Source: Oxytricha trifallax | Lineage: Eukaryota > Ciliophora > Spirotrichea > Sporadotrichida > Oxytrichidae | Direction of reading: 5' to 3' | DNA: 64,000 nucleotides | NCBI GenBank assembly: GCA_000711775.1 | Contig: ARYC01000234.1 | Location: 1 to 64,000 of the forward strand | In this document: one piece after another, positions 10,901-21,341 of the stretch | Layout of the letters: the number at the start of each line of letters is the position of its first letter | Numbering within the stretch: position 1 is the first letter of the stretch | The notes under the pieces: generated by a model | Told to the model about the DNA's origin: nothing | What the model saw: only the letters and a program-made list of their open reading frames with translations | Databases searched by the model: none | Made by a program: the position numbers and the translations under genes

Positions 10901-12260
10901 AGTTTTCAAATTACTATCAACAAAACTATCTAGAGCTTGTTTTTAGGTCTCTATGATTTGAATAGTGGTGCTGTTCTGTTTTTCTCTCATTCTCATTTCA
11001 TTCGGAATCTTTAAATTTAAATCAATGTTCGCTTCAATCTTTTGATCTTCTTCCAAGTTCATGTCTATTTTGTGATCATCGTGTATCGACTGAGATCTGT
11101 TGTGCTTTTCTTAATCGTCTTTGTTACTAAAAATTTCTTGTTGATCTTAATCGATCGTACTGTTTTTGTCGTTACTCTGGAAGTCCCCTCTTTTGAATCT
11201 TGATGGTCCATAACTGTCAAAAAAATAATTATGCTGCTTTTAAGGCAAGCTAACTATTAAAATTCACTTAGAATATTAACTGCTGTTGTTAACTTAATCT
11301 TTAAGTTCTTCAGAATCAACATCATCATCGAAAGTTTACAAAGAAAATAAACATTATATAGTTCTCTCTTCATTTTCATCATATTCATCGTGATTGGAGT
11401 CCCCGCTTAGGACTTCATGCATGATCATTTCAATTCTCTACACTCTTTCCTGCATCTCTTAAAACGCTGAGATGTCTGCCTTATTTTTCTCTAAGCTTTC
11501 CACATCCGTAGTCTCGGCTTTATGTGATATTTTCTTAATGATCGAGAGATCTATGCTTCCAAGCACCTGAGAGATTTTGAAGTCTGATTCTTTAACTGTG
11601 TCCAGCACGAATTAATAGTTGCTGTTCATTGTTTTTTTACTTGCTTTTTCTTTCAGGCGAGAGAATGATTCTTCCTTGAAATCATTGAGCTGCTTTGTAA
11701 ATTCATCCTGCATTCTTTGGAATCATAATATAATTATTTCATTGAAAAAGGAATAATAAAACACCTTAATTACTTGAATCTTGTTTCAATTTAAGCATCA
11801 ATATGAGTTTGCAATGAATCCATGTAAGATTACAGTCCTGAAGTTGTGACTAATTCATTAGATCTCATGAGCAAAGAAGTCTTATGAAAATTCTCTTCTA
11901 AACTGACCACTCTATCTTTGGCATCTTTGAACTATTAAAATAGAAAATTTTAATCGGTCTCTAGGATATTATCGTAAAAACTGAATATTTGTAATAATTT
12001 TAATTCAAGTTTATCGAGTATCACCTTATGAAACTTACATCTATTAGTAATTTGTAAAATGAACGTTTTACTGATAGGAAATCAGACAATCCATCACCCC
12101 GTCTCAAATTAAATTTTTTCTCAAAATCCTCATTATTTTTATTCGCTATTTCATCAATAGTTACATGTTCATCCTTTTTGTTTCTCTAAATTCCATCATT
12201 TGATGCATGTTTTTATAATGGAGACTGTTCTTCGTCAAAATCATAGCTATATTTGTCCAT
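4996..12260 (-). CDS. Large coiled-coil protein interrupted by a whole TBE transposon
   Basis: ATG 12258-12260, TGA 4996-4998. The N-terminal part (12260-10395) is a hydrophilic, Gln/Ser/Asp-rich coiled-coil protein with GT-AG introns near 11940-12030 and 11700-11770 and an IES with pointer TAACTG (11217-11282). At 10395 the frame runs straight into a TBE. Joining the two flanks with one copy of the ACT target repeat (AGT on the coding strand) continues the frame without a stop through 6273-4996: a Ser/Arg-rich linker, an intron (GTAAG...TATAG, about 6120-6160), a 23 bp IES with pointer TATAA near 6010, then a second coiled coil with a 36 bp IES of pointer AAAGAT near 5740. No enzyme domain is seen. 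Without transposon removal the protein would be cut in two. Confidence 0.85.
6277..6361 (+). repeat. TBE copy B left terminal inverted repeat (85 bp)
   Basis: Begins with CAAAACCCCAAAACCCC and is identical in inverted orientation to 10310-10394. It holds two full C4A4 units, which distinguishes it from copy A (one unit). Confidence 0.97.
6416..7865 (-). CDS. TBE 57K zinc-finger/protein-kinase ORF
   Basis: ATG 7863-7865 (MAVNLNRRAALLG), TGA 6416-6418. Two C2H2-type fingers (CQDC...H-x4-H and CTTC...H-x4-H) occupy about residues 85-145. The kinase-like domain follows, with HRDLKPENVM as the catalytic loop and VIDFNRA where DFG is expected, then GTPGYFPIREKW as an activation-segment/APE-like region and WDVWAVAAII as the F helix. 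The C-terminus with motif APAYPRQSL is in another frame from the kinase core, so one small frame change is present near 6575-6600. The relative at 385-1831 shows the same domain order. The function in transposition is unknown; it is a standard TBE component. Confidence 0.88.
7870..8430. repeat. AT-rich spacer between TBE kinase and 22K genes with GGTACC/AGTACT-type repeats
   Basis: About 560 bp without a gene. Between about 8040 and 8250 the motif GGTAC or AGTACT recurs at 15-30 bp spacing, and the phrase TTCCATTAAA occurs near both ends in inverted orientation, so the segment can fold on itself. The same pattern is at 1-230 in copy A. It contains the divergent start regions of the kinase and 22K genes and is a candidate promoter or origin-like region. 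Confidence 0.6.
8431..9222 (+). CDS. TBE 22K ORF
   Basis: ATG 8431, TGA 9220-9222. The coding sequence contains two GT-AG introns (about 8532-8567 and 8962-8986), unusual for a transposon gene but giving a continuous protein. The product is about 230 residues, hydrophilic, with a strongly basic C-terminus (TKRRKMGPSKAPEEEKKEK). There is a one-base frame change in an A-run near 8650, so this copy may be inactive. No domain is recognised beyond membership of the TBE 22K family; its role is unknown. It is divergent from the kinase ORF and convergent with the transposase ORF, whose stop is 7 bp away. Confidence 0.8.
9229..10292 (-). CDS. TBE 42K DDE transposase (two in-frame TGA)
   Basis: Tc1/mariner/IS630-type transposase. 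The DDE triad is visible: Asp in FIHADEAVF, Asp in LFVDNLSVHKT, and Glu in PQFNGIEFYW. The last two are separated by 34 residues, the classic D34E spacing. An N-terminal helix-turn-helix-like region (AAIAKLLRKSASTVRYH) precedes it. Two in-frame TGA codons occur (rc at 10081-10083 and 9910-9912), and the start region near 10280 needs a one-base shift to reach an ATG. This copy therefore should not yield full-length enzyme unless TGA is read through. The stop is at 9229-9231. Confidence 0.9.
10310..10394 (-). repeat. TBE copy B right terminal inverted repeat (85 bp)
   Basis: Reverse complement of 6277-6361 with no mismatch that I could find, followed by the duplicated ACT target at 10395-10397. 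Confidence 0.97.
11217..11282 (-). other. IES in coiled-coil gene, pointer TAACTG
   Basis: TAACTG at 11211-11216 and 11277-11282 (CAGTTA on the coding strand). Removing 60 bp plus one repeat joins VNNSS to YGPSRF in frame. Confidence 0.85.
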
Positions 12261-12660
12261 TTGCTTTTTTTATTTATAAGAGTATTTATAATTAATTTAT
12301 GAATTTTTTTAAAAAACAAGCTCAATTCTTTTCTTTATCTAACTTATTTAATTTTTATAATTTAATTCTTACTTGTCAATTATTCCAAATTTAAAATATT
12401 AATTTATGAAATGGGATTAAAATTAAATTAATAATAAAATCTTACTAAAGTAAAATCAGCAGCTGTTCATAAAATAAAAAAATTATAAAACTTTTAGATT
12501 TTAAAGCCATTATTTGTTAATATTATTCTTGTTTAAATAATTTATATTAAATGACAACAGTGAATTCCTATTTGACTTTAATTTCAATCGTGATTATTGA
12601 TTTTTAGAGACAAATTAAAATTTATTGTAGGAAATTTTGTAAAATTAAACTTATAATAAA
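12261..12660. other. AT-rich intergenic spacer between divergent genes
   Basis: About 400 bp, over 80% A+T, with no open frame of note. It separates the 5' ends of the coiled-coil gene (-) and the EF-hand gene (+), so it should hold both promoters and the places where telomeres are added to two separate macronuclear chromosomes. No specific motif is evident. Confidence 0.6.
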
Positions 12661-15600
12661 ATGTATTCAGATGCTAAGCAAATCTTGATGGATCGCAGTA
12701 GTTCCACAAACCCTAATAACCCTAAACAGCATAGCATGCAGCCACTATTAAGCAGTATCTCCTAATAAGCCAATAATAGAAATACTATTCAAAATGCCTT
12801 AATGATGAATAACTTCAATATTACCGCAAACATATAGAGTGTTGAATTATAAATTGAGTATTTATTTAATTAAATATAATTATTAAAATAGCAACTACAG
12901 TAGTTAATAGCAAACTAAACGCACAGGGTCTTAAAATCATTAAAGAAATAAATAGCATCATCCGGCTGGCTTGGCCTCTGATTTGAGCAAATAATATAAA
13001 TCATTTGTTGAATATAATGATCACTTGAACTCTTCACATATAATTCAATTATTATTGAAGAAATACATTTGAATTTGGAAAATTAATTATAATTAAATTA
13101 AATATAAATCAAAATCGTGGCAGTTAAAGTTGGCCAATTTGAACGATCTTGGGCTTGTTCGATAGAAAATTCAATATTAGCTGGACTTTATTATTGGCGG
13201 TACTATTTTATCACATCCCTGGAGCGAGATAACTCGACTTTAATGTGAGGAATAATTTAATGAATTAAGATGAGTTTAATTAAAGTCGAGTTATCTCGCT
13301 CCAGGGATGTGATAAAATAGTACCGCCAATAATAAAGTCCAGCTAATTTTGAATTCTCTATCGAATGAGCCCAAGATCGTTTAAATTGGCCAACTTTAAC
13401 TGCCACGATTTTGATTTATATTTAATTTAATTATAATTAATTTTCCAAATTCAAATGTATTTCTTCAATAATTATAATTAGATATATTTTTATAATCAAA
13501 AGTTATTTATCATAAAACATTTTATGATTAATCTATCTATATATTATAACTAAAGTAAGGCAATAGAATTAAATTTCATATAATTGATTATTTAGGTATA
13601 GACAATGCAAATATTTTAAGAAAAAGTCTTAACAAATCGCAGTTACAAACTTAAGCAAATAATTCTCAATAGCAATCCCAATATCCCTTAGCACAGCATA
13701 AATGTAAGATTTTATCATTAAACCCAATTTTCTAATGATTATATGCTTGTAGACATACCAAAATCCATAGAGAATAAGATAAGAGATATTCATACACTGG
13801 TTAATGGCAATACGAAGTAAAAATGTCAGAAAATTGACTGCAAAAAGAGGACATTCAGGAGAGAGTAAGTCCATATTAATCATTATAAAATGTTATAGTT
13901 TTTGTAAGAAGCACTTCCAGAATTAGTTACTCCTGATCTTAAGAAAGGAACTTTATGGAATATTTTCTATTTTGGTATAATGTTTAATATAAAATAAGAA
14001 TAAATAACTTAGAAATGTATACAGAGGCCCTGACAAAGCATACGCATCCATGGATTTCACAGGTATTGGAAGCATATAAGAAGAAGACTTCTTGAATTCA
14101 ATGATAGTCAAAAAGGTCGATATTTCGCTCGAGGAATTCAAAGATTTCTTTTTCCTGACAAATATGATCAACTTATTGTTTAGCATATTGATAAATGTTT
14201 ATGAATTTACTTTAACTATATATCATATGTTCAAATCATCAAATAATGGAAATGGAATGAACTTTGACTCATTTAAGAAGATATTTTTCCCACATCTCTC
14301 TATGATTCAAGATGGAGATGCGGAGAGTGACTAAGAACGAAGGGAAAAACAGGAAAGAATCAATATGTCAAATAATTTATAAAAAACATGAACATTTAAA
14401 CTAATTAGCGATTTTAATGCATTGATATTTTATAAAAATAATAAAGGGAAGCAACCTGAGATAATTCAAGATAGATTAAGAAAGTTAGAGAAGCTGCTTA
14501 AGGAACGATTTTCCAATAATTGGGACTCAGTCAGAAAAGCATTTTATATTATAATAGAAACATTTTTTATGATTCTAATGTACTAACATCAGTATCATAA
14601 ACCTCTCACATTTATTTGTTTATATATCAAAGCATTTCTGGGACTAGACACAGACTATGATGGCTTCATAACAGTAGAAGATATTTTAAGATATTTTGGG
14701 TAGGATAACAAAGAATTTATCTTCAATGATTTGAAGAAACTGATTTTAGAAAAAGACTCAAGTAAATCTGGGAAATTAGGGTACTCGGACTTTTCAAAAT
14801 GGGTTGGCAATAGTATCCATTAGAGTGAAGGGTTTTATTTCAGACATGACTCTGTTAAGAATCCTATTTTTATTCATGAAATAATCTCAGAAGACTCAAA
14901 TTTTAGTGAAAATACAAATTTCATATAAAGCTTGTTAATATTTTAAGTTTTTATCGTTAATCCTTAATTCGAATAGAACTTAGACAACCAAAATGTTTTG
15001 AATGAAATGAAAAAAGGAATATCAACCAATTTGCAGAATGAAGGCCTAGAAAAGACAATTATTGAAAAAATAAAATCTCAATGGAAAACTATAAGAAAAG
15101 CTTTCATAGATTTAAATAAGGAAAAAACTGGATTTATTGAAGCATAGGAGCTGAGATTCTATTTTAAACATTGGGGATTAGACTTGACGGACTAGCAATT
15201 CCAGTTTATATTTAACAAATTTGATTGCGATAAGGATGGCAAAATATCTTATAAGGATTTTCATAAGAGTGTTGGCTCTGAAATACTTTATTTTAAAATT
15301 TATCTGATCATTATAAATTAAACTTTCTGAGGTATTCTTTTGAGTCACTCATTTTTTCATTTATAAAAATACATCCAGGAGAGACATTATACTTCAGATA
15401 AGATAAACCACACATGATGCGTATGAATAAATGCCAACATAATAAATGCTGGTAGCCCACTTAAGGCTATGGAAATTTCTGCCAACTCCACAATAAAATG
15501 TATATTGATCAAGGCATTGAGTATTTTCAATCAATGTTTAAAAAGATTGGCTCAGAGAAATGGCCCTTATTTATTCAAGACATGAAAGACAACTCAGAGC

Positions 15601-18225
15601 ATGATGATCACAGATAAATCTTTTTCGATAAGTTTTGTAAAATTGCCCAGAAATATGCAGTTGTAATGAGTGAACATTAAAAACAACTTCTCCTTGATAT
15701 AGTTTTTATAATTACTTAACATATTAAATTAACTCACTTATAGATTGCATTACATTTTAAGATTGATACGTTTCCAGGAAGAAACGAAGGCGAGAAGTTC
15801 AGGCTTAACATATCAAAACTTTACGAGGTTCGTTACAACGACAAGCTTAAAAAGATTTATGTGAAAATAAAGATGTCCGAAACTGATGACGAAGATGTTG
15901 CTGTAGACACGAGTGGGTATACCGGAAACTTCCATCGACATGTCGATGAGAAAAATTTGAAGCCTTACAGCATGGAGAGACTTGCAGACTTGATTTTTAG
16001 AAATAACCAGCTTGTTGATATATTGACATTTTATAATTAAAAAGTTTATTACCTAAAAGAAGCATCTGTTTAAAGAATAAAATGTAAGTACCATGAAATA
16101 TATAAAGATATAATGAGAGCAATTAAAGATATAGACAAAGAACACAATGGGTACGTTACAGTTACTGAACTAGATGACATTTTGAAAATAAGTTACAAAG
16201 CTGAATTAGCAGATAAAAACCTCAAAGCTATGTTTAAGCCCTATGCTTCCATTCAAAATAAGATTCTTATTGATTATAAAAAGTTTAGAGACTATATCTT
16301 AGAAAAGTTAAAACTCATGAAAAAGCTGTAAAAATATATAATATAAGTAGATATTCCTTGGATAACTCATTTCGTATTTCATTATTTTATATTTAAAGCT
16401 CCAATCAGACAACGAGAATATTAAGAAGCTAAAATTATTAGAAATTTAAAAGAAAGAGCTTAGAGATAAGATCTCTCAAAAGAACTAGAAAATTCGAAGA
16501 ATGTCAAATGAAATATAAAATGAGTATAAGGAATAAGTGTAGAAAAGACAATCACATAATAACAGTACAATACTACATAATTTGTCAATTTAAGATACAT
16601 TAAATGATTAAAAGAATCATAAAGAGAGTAACCTCAATTCAAGTTATTTGTCAATTGAAAGAGACAGAGACTTTATTCTCAAAATCCATTTGATTTGTTA
16701 ATCTTATATTAAAAATGTTTAAGTAAGCAATTAAAGATGGATTCAAAGTTTCCCAATGGTTTGAAAATATATTATCAAGATAATATGTAAAATTAATTAA
16801 AGGATTTTATTGTTTATGCACAAACTTTTTTAAGTAAAGATAGGGTTAAGTTTTGTCAAGAAAGATTGAGAGTCGGAAATCTGATAAAAATAATTTTTAA
16901 TTTATTCTATATCAAATGTAAGGGCATCAGAAATTAATAAAATACTAATTTTTAATTAAAACTTTTAACTTATTCAAGAAAATCATAATTCAAACAATAA
17001 AGATCAAACGTTGATTAAGCATAAATTATAGCAGCTGAGAAGTAAAAGAAACATTCACTATGCGACAATTGACAATCGCTGTAATGAAAATAACGATTAC
17101 AGCTTAAACAACAGTGCTTATATGAGCCAAAGAAATCTAAAAAATAGTGAAGCACAAAGCAGAAGTTTAAGTAAGCGAAGATTAAATGAGCAGACTATTA
17201 AAACTGAAAATGAAGGGTTTATGGGCATTCAAATCCCCCTTAGACCTCAAACTAATCAATCTAAGAATATCTTAAAACATTAGTATTATATAAAAATTTT
17301 GAAAGATATATCCGCAGAGGAGGCATGTATAGCAGCTAGTAAAGATTAAACTAGTCTACTCTTGAAAATTCTTAAATTAATCATTAAGAAAGAAAGCAAT
17401 CACAATCTCCATATATAACTCTAGAATAAATGAAGAATAATAATCATGCAGATAACAATAATTATCAGAAAACACTTTAATAAAAGAAAGGAAACAACAT
17501 GTTTTAGAGAATTTCCAGTTCTTTTGTAAATTAAAACAACATTAATGCTATAAATTTGAACAAATCTATGAATGAAGGCCCAGAGTAAAAGGAACGAGGT
17601 TTACATAACTTATTAAACTCTTAGTATAATCACTCTTCTTCCAGATCATATTAGCAATAGTAAAATTAACTTCAGAGCGCAACAACTCAAAACTTCTTCA
17701 AGCCTTAGTCAAGTAAGTCAATTTTAAAAATATCTTTTTATAACTATTTTGCATAGACTTGCATTAACAGATCCGGTAGAAACTAGAGTATGAATGGAAA
17801 AACATCTACAGATGCTTGAATAACTCAGATTAAAAACAAAATCGTACAATTACCAGAAAGTAATTCGAAGATGCTCTTTCTAAAACTGGGGTGTTCTTGA
17901 GCAATGAAGATGTCAAATGGCTTCAAGATAACTATGGCGACTCACACAAAAATATTCAGTATGATGTTAGTTAACTATCTTCTAATATTTTTGAATATTT
18001 AAAATTACTCATCATTTTTATTTTTAATGATGTGATGTCTTAGAGTTTAGGCCTGCACCAAAATTCTTTCAATCTAATGCGAGAAACTCAATCGAAGATC
18101 AACAGAATAAAAACTGCGAGTTAGTATGGAGGAACAAGCACCTACCAAAATTCAACAATGAGGAGTATGCTTAAAAAATGAATTTTTAATTTATTTTTGG
18201 AATCATATACCAATTTTTATTATGA
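12661..18225 (+). CDS. Long multi-EF-hand protein
   Basis: ATG 12661, TGA 18223-18225. After joining, the product is about 1,300 residues: a Gln/Asn-rich N-terminus, then many EF-hand-like units (for example LDTDYDGFITVEDIL, FDCDKDGKISYKDF, IDKEHNGYVTVTEL, and a degenerate C-terminal unit near 17860-17960). Loops with D-x-D-x-D/N-G fit calcium binding. A low-complexity Ser/Asn-rich region covers 16400-17700. The layout resembles EFCAB6-type ciliary proteins, but that is inference. At least eight IESs interrupt it, most directly between EF-hand halves; introns are also present (near 12855, 13700, 15700). The region 17300-17420 is not fully resolved. Confidence 0.85.
13046..13585 (+). other. 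540 bp IES holding a foldback element, pointer CATATAATT
   Basis: CATATAATT at 13037-13045 and 13577-13585. Deleting the segment joins NSSH to IIDYLGIDNAN in frame. Most of the IES is the foldback repeat 13052-13471, so the eliminated segment contains, or derives from, an inserted inverted-repeat element. Confidence 0.88.
13052..13471. repeat. Foldback element (two about 190 bp inverted arms)
   Basis: The left arm (about 13052-13242) and right arm (about 13280-13471) are near-perfect inverted copies with only a few mismatches, separated by a 38 bp AT-rich loop. The arm tips contain ATTGAAGAAATAC; near the loop lies the palindrome-forming GTCGAGTTATCTCGCTCC. No ORF is present. It resembles a long-hairpin MITE or foldback transposon. 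Transcribed, it would make a stable dsRNA hairpin. Confidence 0.92.
14167..14229 (+). other. IES in EF-hand gene, pointer ATATG
   Basis: ATATG at 14162-14166 and 14225-14229. Removal gives FFFLTNMFKSSNNGNGMNF in frame. The retained segment would insert a hydrophobic stretch into a calcium-binding loop region. Confidence 0.82.
14377..14442 (+). other. IES in EF-hand gene, pointer AAATAAT
   Basis: AAATAAT at 14370-14376 and 14436-14442. Removal joins INMSNN to KGKQPEII and avoids a TGA 7 codons later. Confidence 0.85.
14545..14637 (+). other. IES in EF-hand gene, pointer AAAGCATTT
   Basis: AAAGCATTT at 14536-14544 and 14629-14637. Removal gives SVRKAFLGLDTDYDGFITVED, a canonical EF-hand. Confidence 0.92.
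14866..14964 (+). other. IES in EF-hand gene, pointer AATCCT
   Basis: AATCCT at 14860-14865 and 14959-14964. Removal joins SVKNP to QFEQNLDNQNVL in frame. Confidence 0.85.
15287..15372 (+). other. IES in EF-hand gene, pointer AAATAC
   Basis: AAATAC at 15281-15286 and 15367-15372. Removal gives KSVGSEIHPGETLYF; without it a TGA follows within 15 codons. Confidence 0.88.
16328..16400 (+). other. IES in EF-hand gene, pointer AAAGCT
   Basis: AAAGCT at 16322-16327 and 16395-16400. Removal joins LKLMKKL to QSDNENIKKLKL in frame and continues a predicted coiled coil. Confidence 0.85.
17968..18038 (+). other. IES in EF-hand gene, pointer TGATGT
   Basis: TGATGT at 17962-17967 and 18033-18038. Removal joins HKNIQYDV to LEFRPAPKFF and moves the C-terminus into the only plausible coding frame. 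Confidence 0.8.
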
Positions 18226-18368
18226 AATCTATTATAAATTATATATTTAACTTTACTTAATTTAAATCATTGTTCTTTATTGTAATTAAACTGGCATCAT
18301 ATTAATCTTATATTGTGACGTTTTATGCGTGTTTAGAGTGAAATTTGTTATTATATAAATTACAATAA

Positions 18369-21175
18369 ATGTCTTAAAATATCTATAATTATAATGGCAT
18401 GCATCAGCAACCTCATACTCAAGAGTAGTTTGTATAATCAGACTCAATTATAAATACATAAGAAATGAATATGGAATAAATATTCGATTACTATTCCTAA
18501 TTGCAAGTTGACGGTACCACATATGTGAAATATACAGAATTTTCAGAAGGAAGATAACCAATATTCGATGTCACTACAGGTGGTAAGTTTCCTTATATTT
18601 TACTGAAAAATATACTTATAACCTCAAGAATTACCATTATGAGAATGAGAATCAAGAATTTTCATTGTATATATGAGCTAAACATATGAAATAAATACTT
18701 CAAGATAAATATTGTGAATTAACAAGTTTCTAAATTTTAGTCGCCTTGATATCTAATACTTACCAACCTTAACAATTTAAATAATATTGCTTAAATACAT
18801 TATTTATAATTGCTGTCGACCCTAGTGGATATAGTCTCTATTTCTATTTTTTAGATATTTAGAATTTGAAATGGTAAATATTTGAAAGTGCATTTGCAAT
18901 ATTGATTCTTTATTTTTGAAGAAACTTTAAAAAGTGCATGACATCCACTGAGATGCTACCATAGTCAAGCGTTCATCACCAAAATAATCCGTATCAATAT
19001 CCCTAGACATAAGGGGGAGGGTACCAATAGTTAAATAATCAAAATCCAAACCCATATTAACAAGAGAATGAGTAAATGTATAGGGATAGTCCACCACCAC
19101 CGCCTCATCTACAATAACAGCAGTAAAATCATAATGGTTACAATACACATCATTAAAACAACAAAAACATTCAAAATTATGATAATAGTAATTATAATCA
19201 ATAGCATCACTAATAAAATGGTTATTACAATCCTCCCAGCCATCATAACTAAGGCCAATAATAGTACAACAACAATAACCAAAAAAGCTCAGTAAGTGCC
19301 ATGGGTATGATGAATAACAACTGCTATGATAATCCACCAAACTAAATAAGTTATGGCGGGGTAGGTGGACTAGACCTGAATCCCTGTGAAGACCCTGGCG
19401 ATTTTACAGCACAGCTGAACTAAGCACTACGCTTTAACCAGTCACTGTAAGAGCAATTGAATAATCCTGAATCTTTCAATATCAATCCAAGCATGAATCA
19501 ATTTTCAACTGCAGCTTTTTCATTCAATGGTGGAGGAAATTAGTAACAATAGTAGTAGCAATACCAGTCAAACAATTAAAATTATAATTAGTTTAGTTTT
19601 AATTAAAATTAGGCGCAGAGTAATAACGAATACAATTACTAACAGAATTAGCAGACCGTACCAAGCTATCCTAACTAAAAACAGTATGATAATCAACATC
19701 AGAGAAATGGTTATAACTATTCTTAAAATTAGCATTATAATCAAAGTCTTCATCCTCCTTAAAGTAATGCTGGGAACTTTTAGAATAATAACGCTTAAAA
19801 CTAAAATAATCAATAGATTAACACCCCACCAGTAGACGATGCCTAAACTCAACTTAGACTACAATAATAAGCACAAGAAAACAAATAAATCGAGATAACT
19901 TTGATAGTTGAGTAACTTGGTACTAATGAAAAGTTCTAATTTTGTTACTCTTAATACAGCTGCGATTTGGATATGCTTATAGACGAGATTTGCTTCACAA
20001 AAGGCATAGAAAGAACTGAGGAAATGCGATTGGTTTTAATGCCAGATTTTATAGTTCTAGATATGGACTGTATAGAAGACGGAGATACTATTGTACTGAA
20101 AAATGTGCAGTAAGTTCAAAGTTTAGAGGCAATTGGAGAAATGTAGATGATGCAGCTACACTAACAAAGTGAATAAGCTGTGTAATTTATAAGGCCTAGA
20201 GGTAGAAGGCCATATGTGAGAAGAGCACCTCATTTAGCTCCATTAGGTCCACATCCAGATAGTTAAATGTAGTCTATCATTTAGCACTAATCATTAGACT
20301 CTAACTAAAATTCAGTAGGAGATGGATCTATAATATCTGGAGGATAAATCGGTGAAACTTATATGTAAGGCGGCAAACTAAGAAGAAGAGGTAAACGTGG
20401 TAGACCACCAAAGAATGGCTATACAGATGACAGTCAACCCAAAAATACTTATTATTTTTCAATTAAATAAGCAACTTCTGGATAAGTACCTATTGACTAC
20501 GAGTCACTAATTGAAACACCAGATTTCATGGAATTTGCATTTTTAAGTTCTTCAAGAGATCAATTAATTCACATGTTTAAATCAGTAGCTGCAAAGAAAG
20601 GATTCAAAGCCATCATACCATTTACAGATAGAAACAATAGAATGAGCACATCAACAGCTTTCTGTTGTTCCTTAGCAGGCTAGTCTGCAAGAAAGAAGTC
20701 CACTAATTGTCCTTTTAAAGTGACTTATACCAAGAACTTCTAAGATTAATACTATCGAATGGAAGACAATTTTCAATCACAGCACAATCACGGATTACCA
20801 ATTGAGGACTATTTATTGAACGACAACTCTAATGGAGGTGAAGTTGTGGAGCACGTATTTAAAGAGCAAGAATAGATCATCGAAAAACTTATGTAACGAG
20901 GTAAAAAAGCAGAGAAGAACGCTGAAGAATTTTCTTAACATTCAAGCACTTCAAGTGAATCAAGCAGCCAAGGAAGTAATCACAGTAGAAATTCTAGAGA
21001 TAGTAGAGATGGGGGTGGAAGCAAGAGAAAAAACAAGGAGAAGAAGAAGAATAAGAAGAAGAAAAAGAAGAGCGAGAAGAAAGAGAAAATGCAAATAAAC
21101 TTCGAGTCGATTCGCTCATAAGTCAGTCAGAATTCTCAATCTTCACAGGAAGTCCTTATATTTGATGAGCTTTGA
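18369..21175 (+). CDS. Q-rich protein with WRKY-GCM1-like zinc finger and AT-hook
   Basis: ATG 18369, TGA 21173-21175. One IES near the start (18576-18949, pointer CACT, tentative). A long Asn/Gln/Tyr/Pro-rich low-complexity region (about 18960-19900) uses many TAA/TAG codons. Next comes a short folded region, then an AT-hook core (KRGRPPK near 20400). After that is a segment with Cys pairs followed by CPF and HNH (FCCSLAG ... NCPFKV ... SQHNHGLP, about 20640-20800), the C-x-C-P-F...H-x-H layout of FAR1/FLYWCH/WRKY-GCM1 DNA-binding fingers often derived from Mutator-type transposases. The C-terminus is Ser-rich and then strongly basic (KKKKKSEKKEK). It is probably a nuclear DNA-binding protein; the factor identity is not known. 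Confidence 0.8.
18576..18949 (+). other. Probable IES near start of the Q-rich gene, pointer CACT
   Basis: CACT at 18572-18575 and 18946-18949 in matching codon phase joins PIFDVT to EMLPQSS. The segment is AT-rich and closed by TGA. The short pointer makes the exact edges uncertain, and a GT at 18583 makes a long intron an alternative. Confidence 0.55.
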
Positions 21176-21341
21176 TAAATTATAGTATCTTAATTGATTA
21201 AAATAGACTTGATTATAATTTCGATCTTAGATTAATTTTTTTAACTTTTGATTTTAAAGTCACTTATATAATTTAAGCTATTTTAAGATATTGAATGAAT
21301 GATTGATGAAAAATAGGTTCCACTTAATGTTAATTTATGAT

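Noticed and set aside
18927-19340. 137-residue minus-strand ORF rich in Tyr, Cys and Asp
   Set aside because: Shadow of the Asn/Gln-rich plus-strand gene; complement of CAA/AAT/TAA codons gives such composition.
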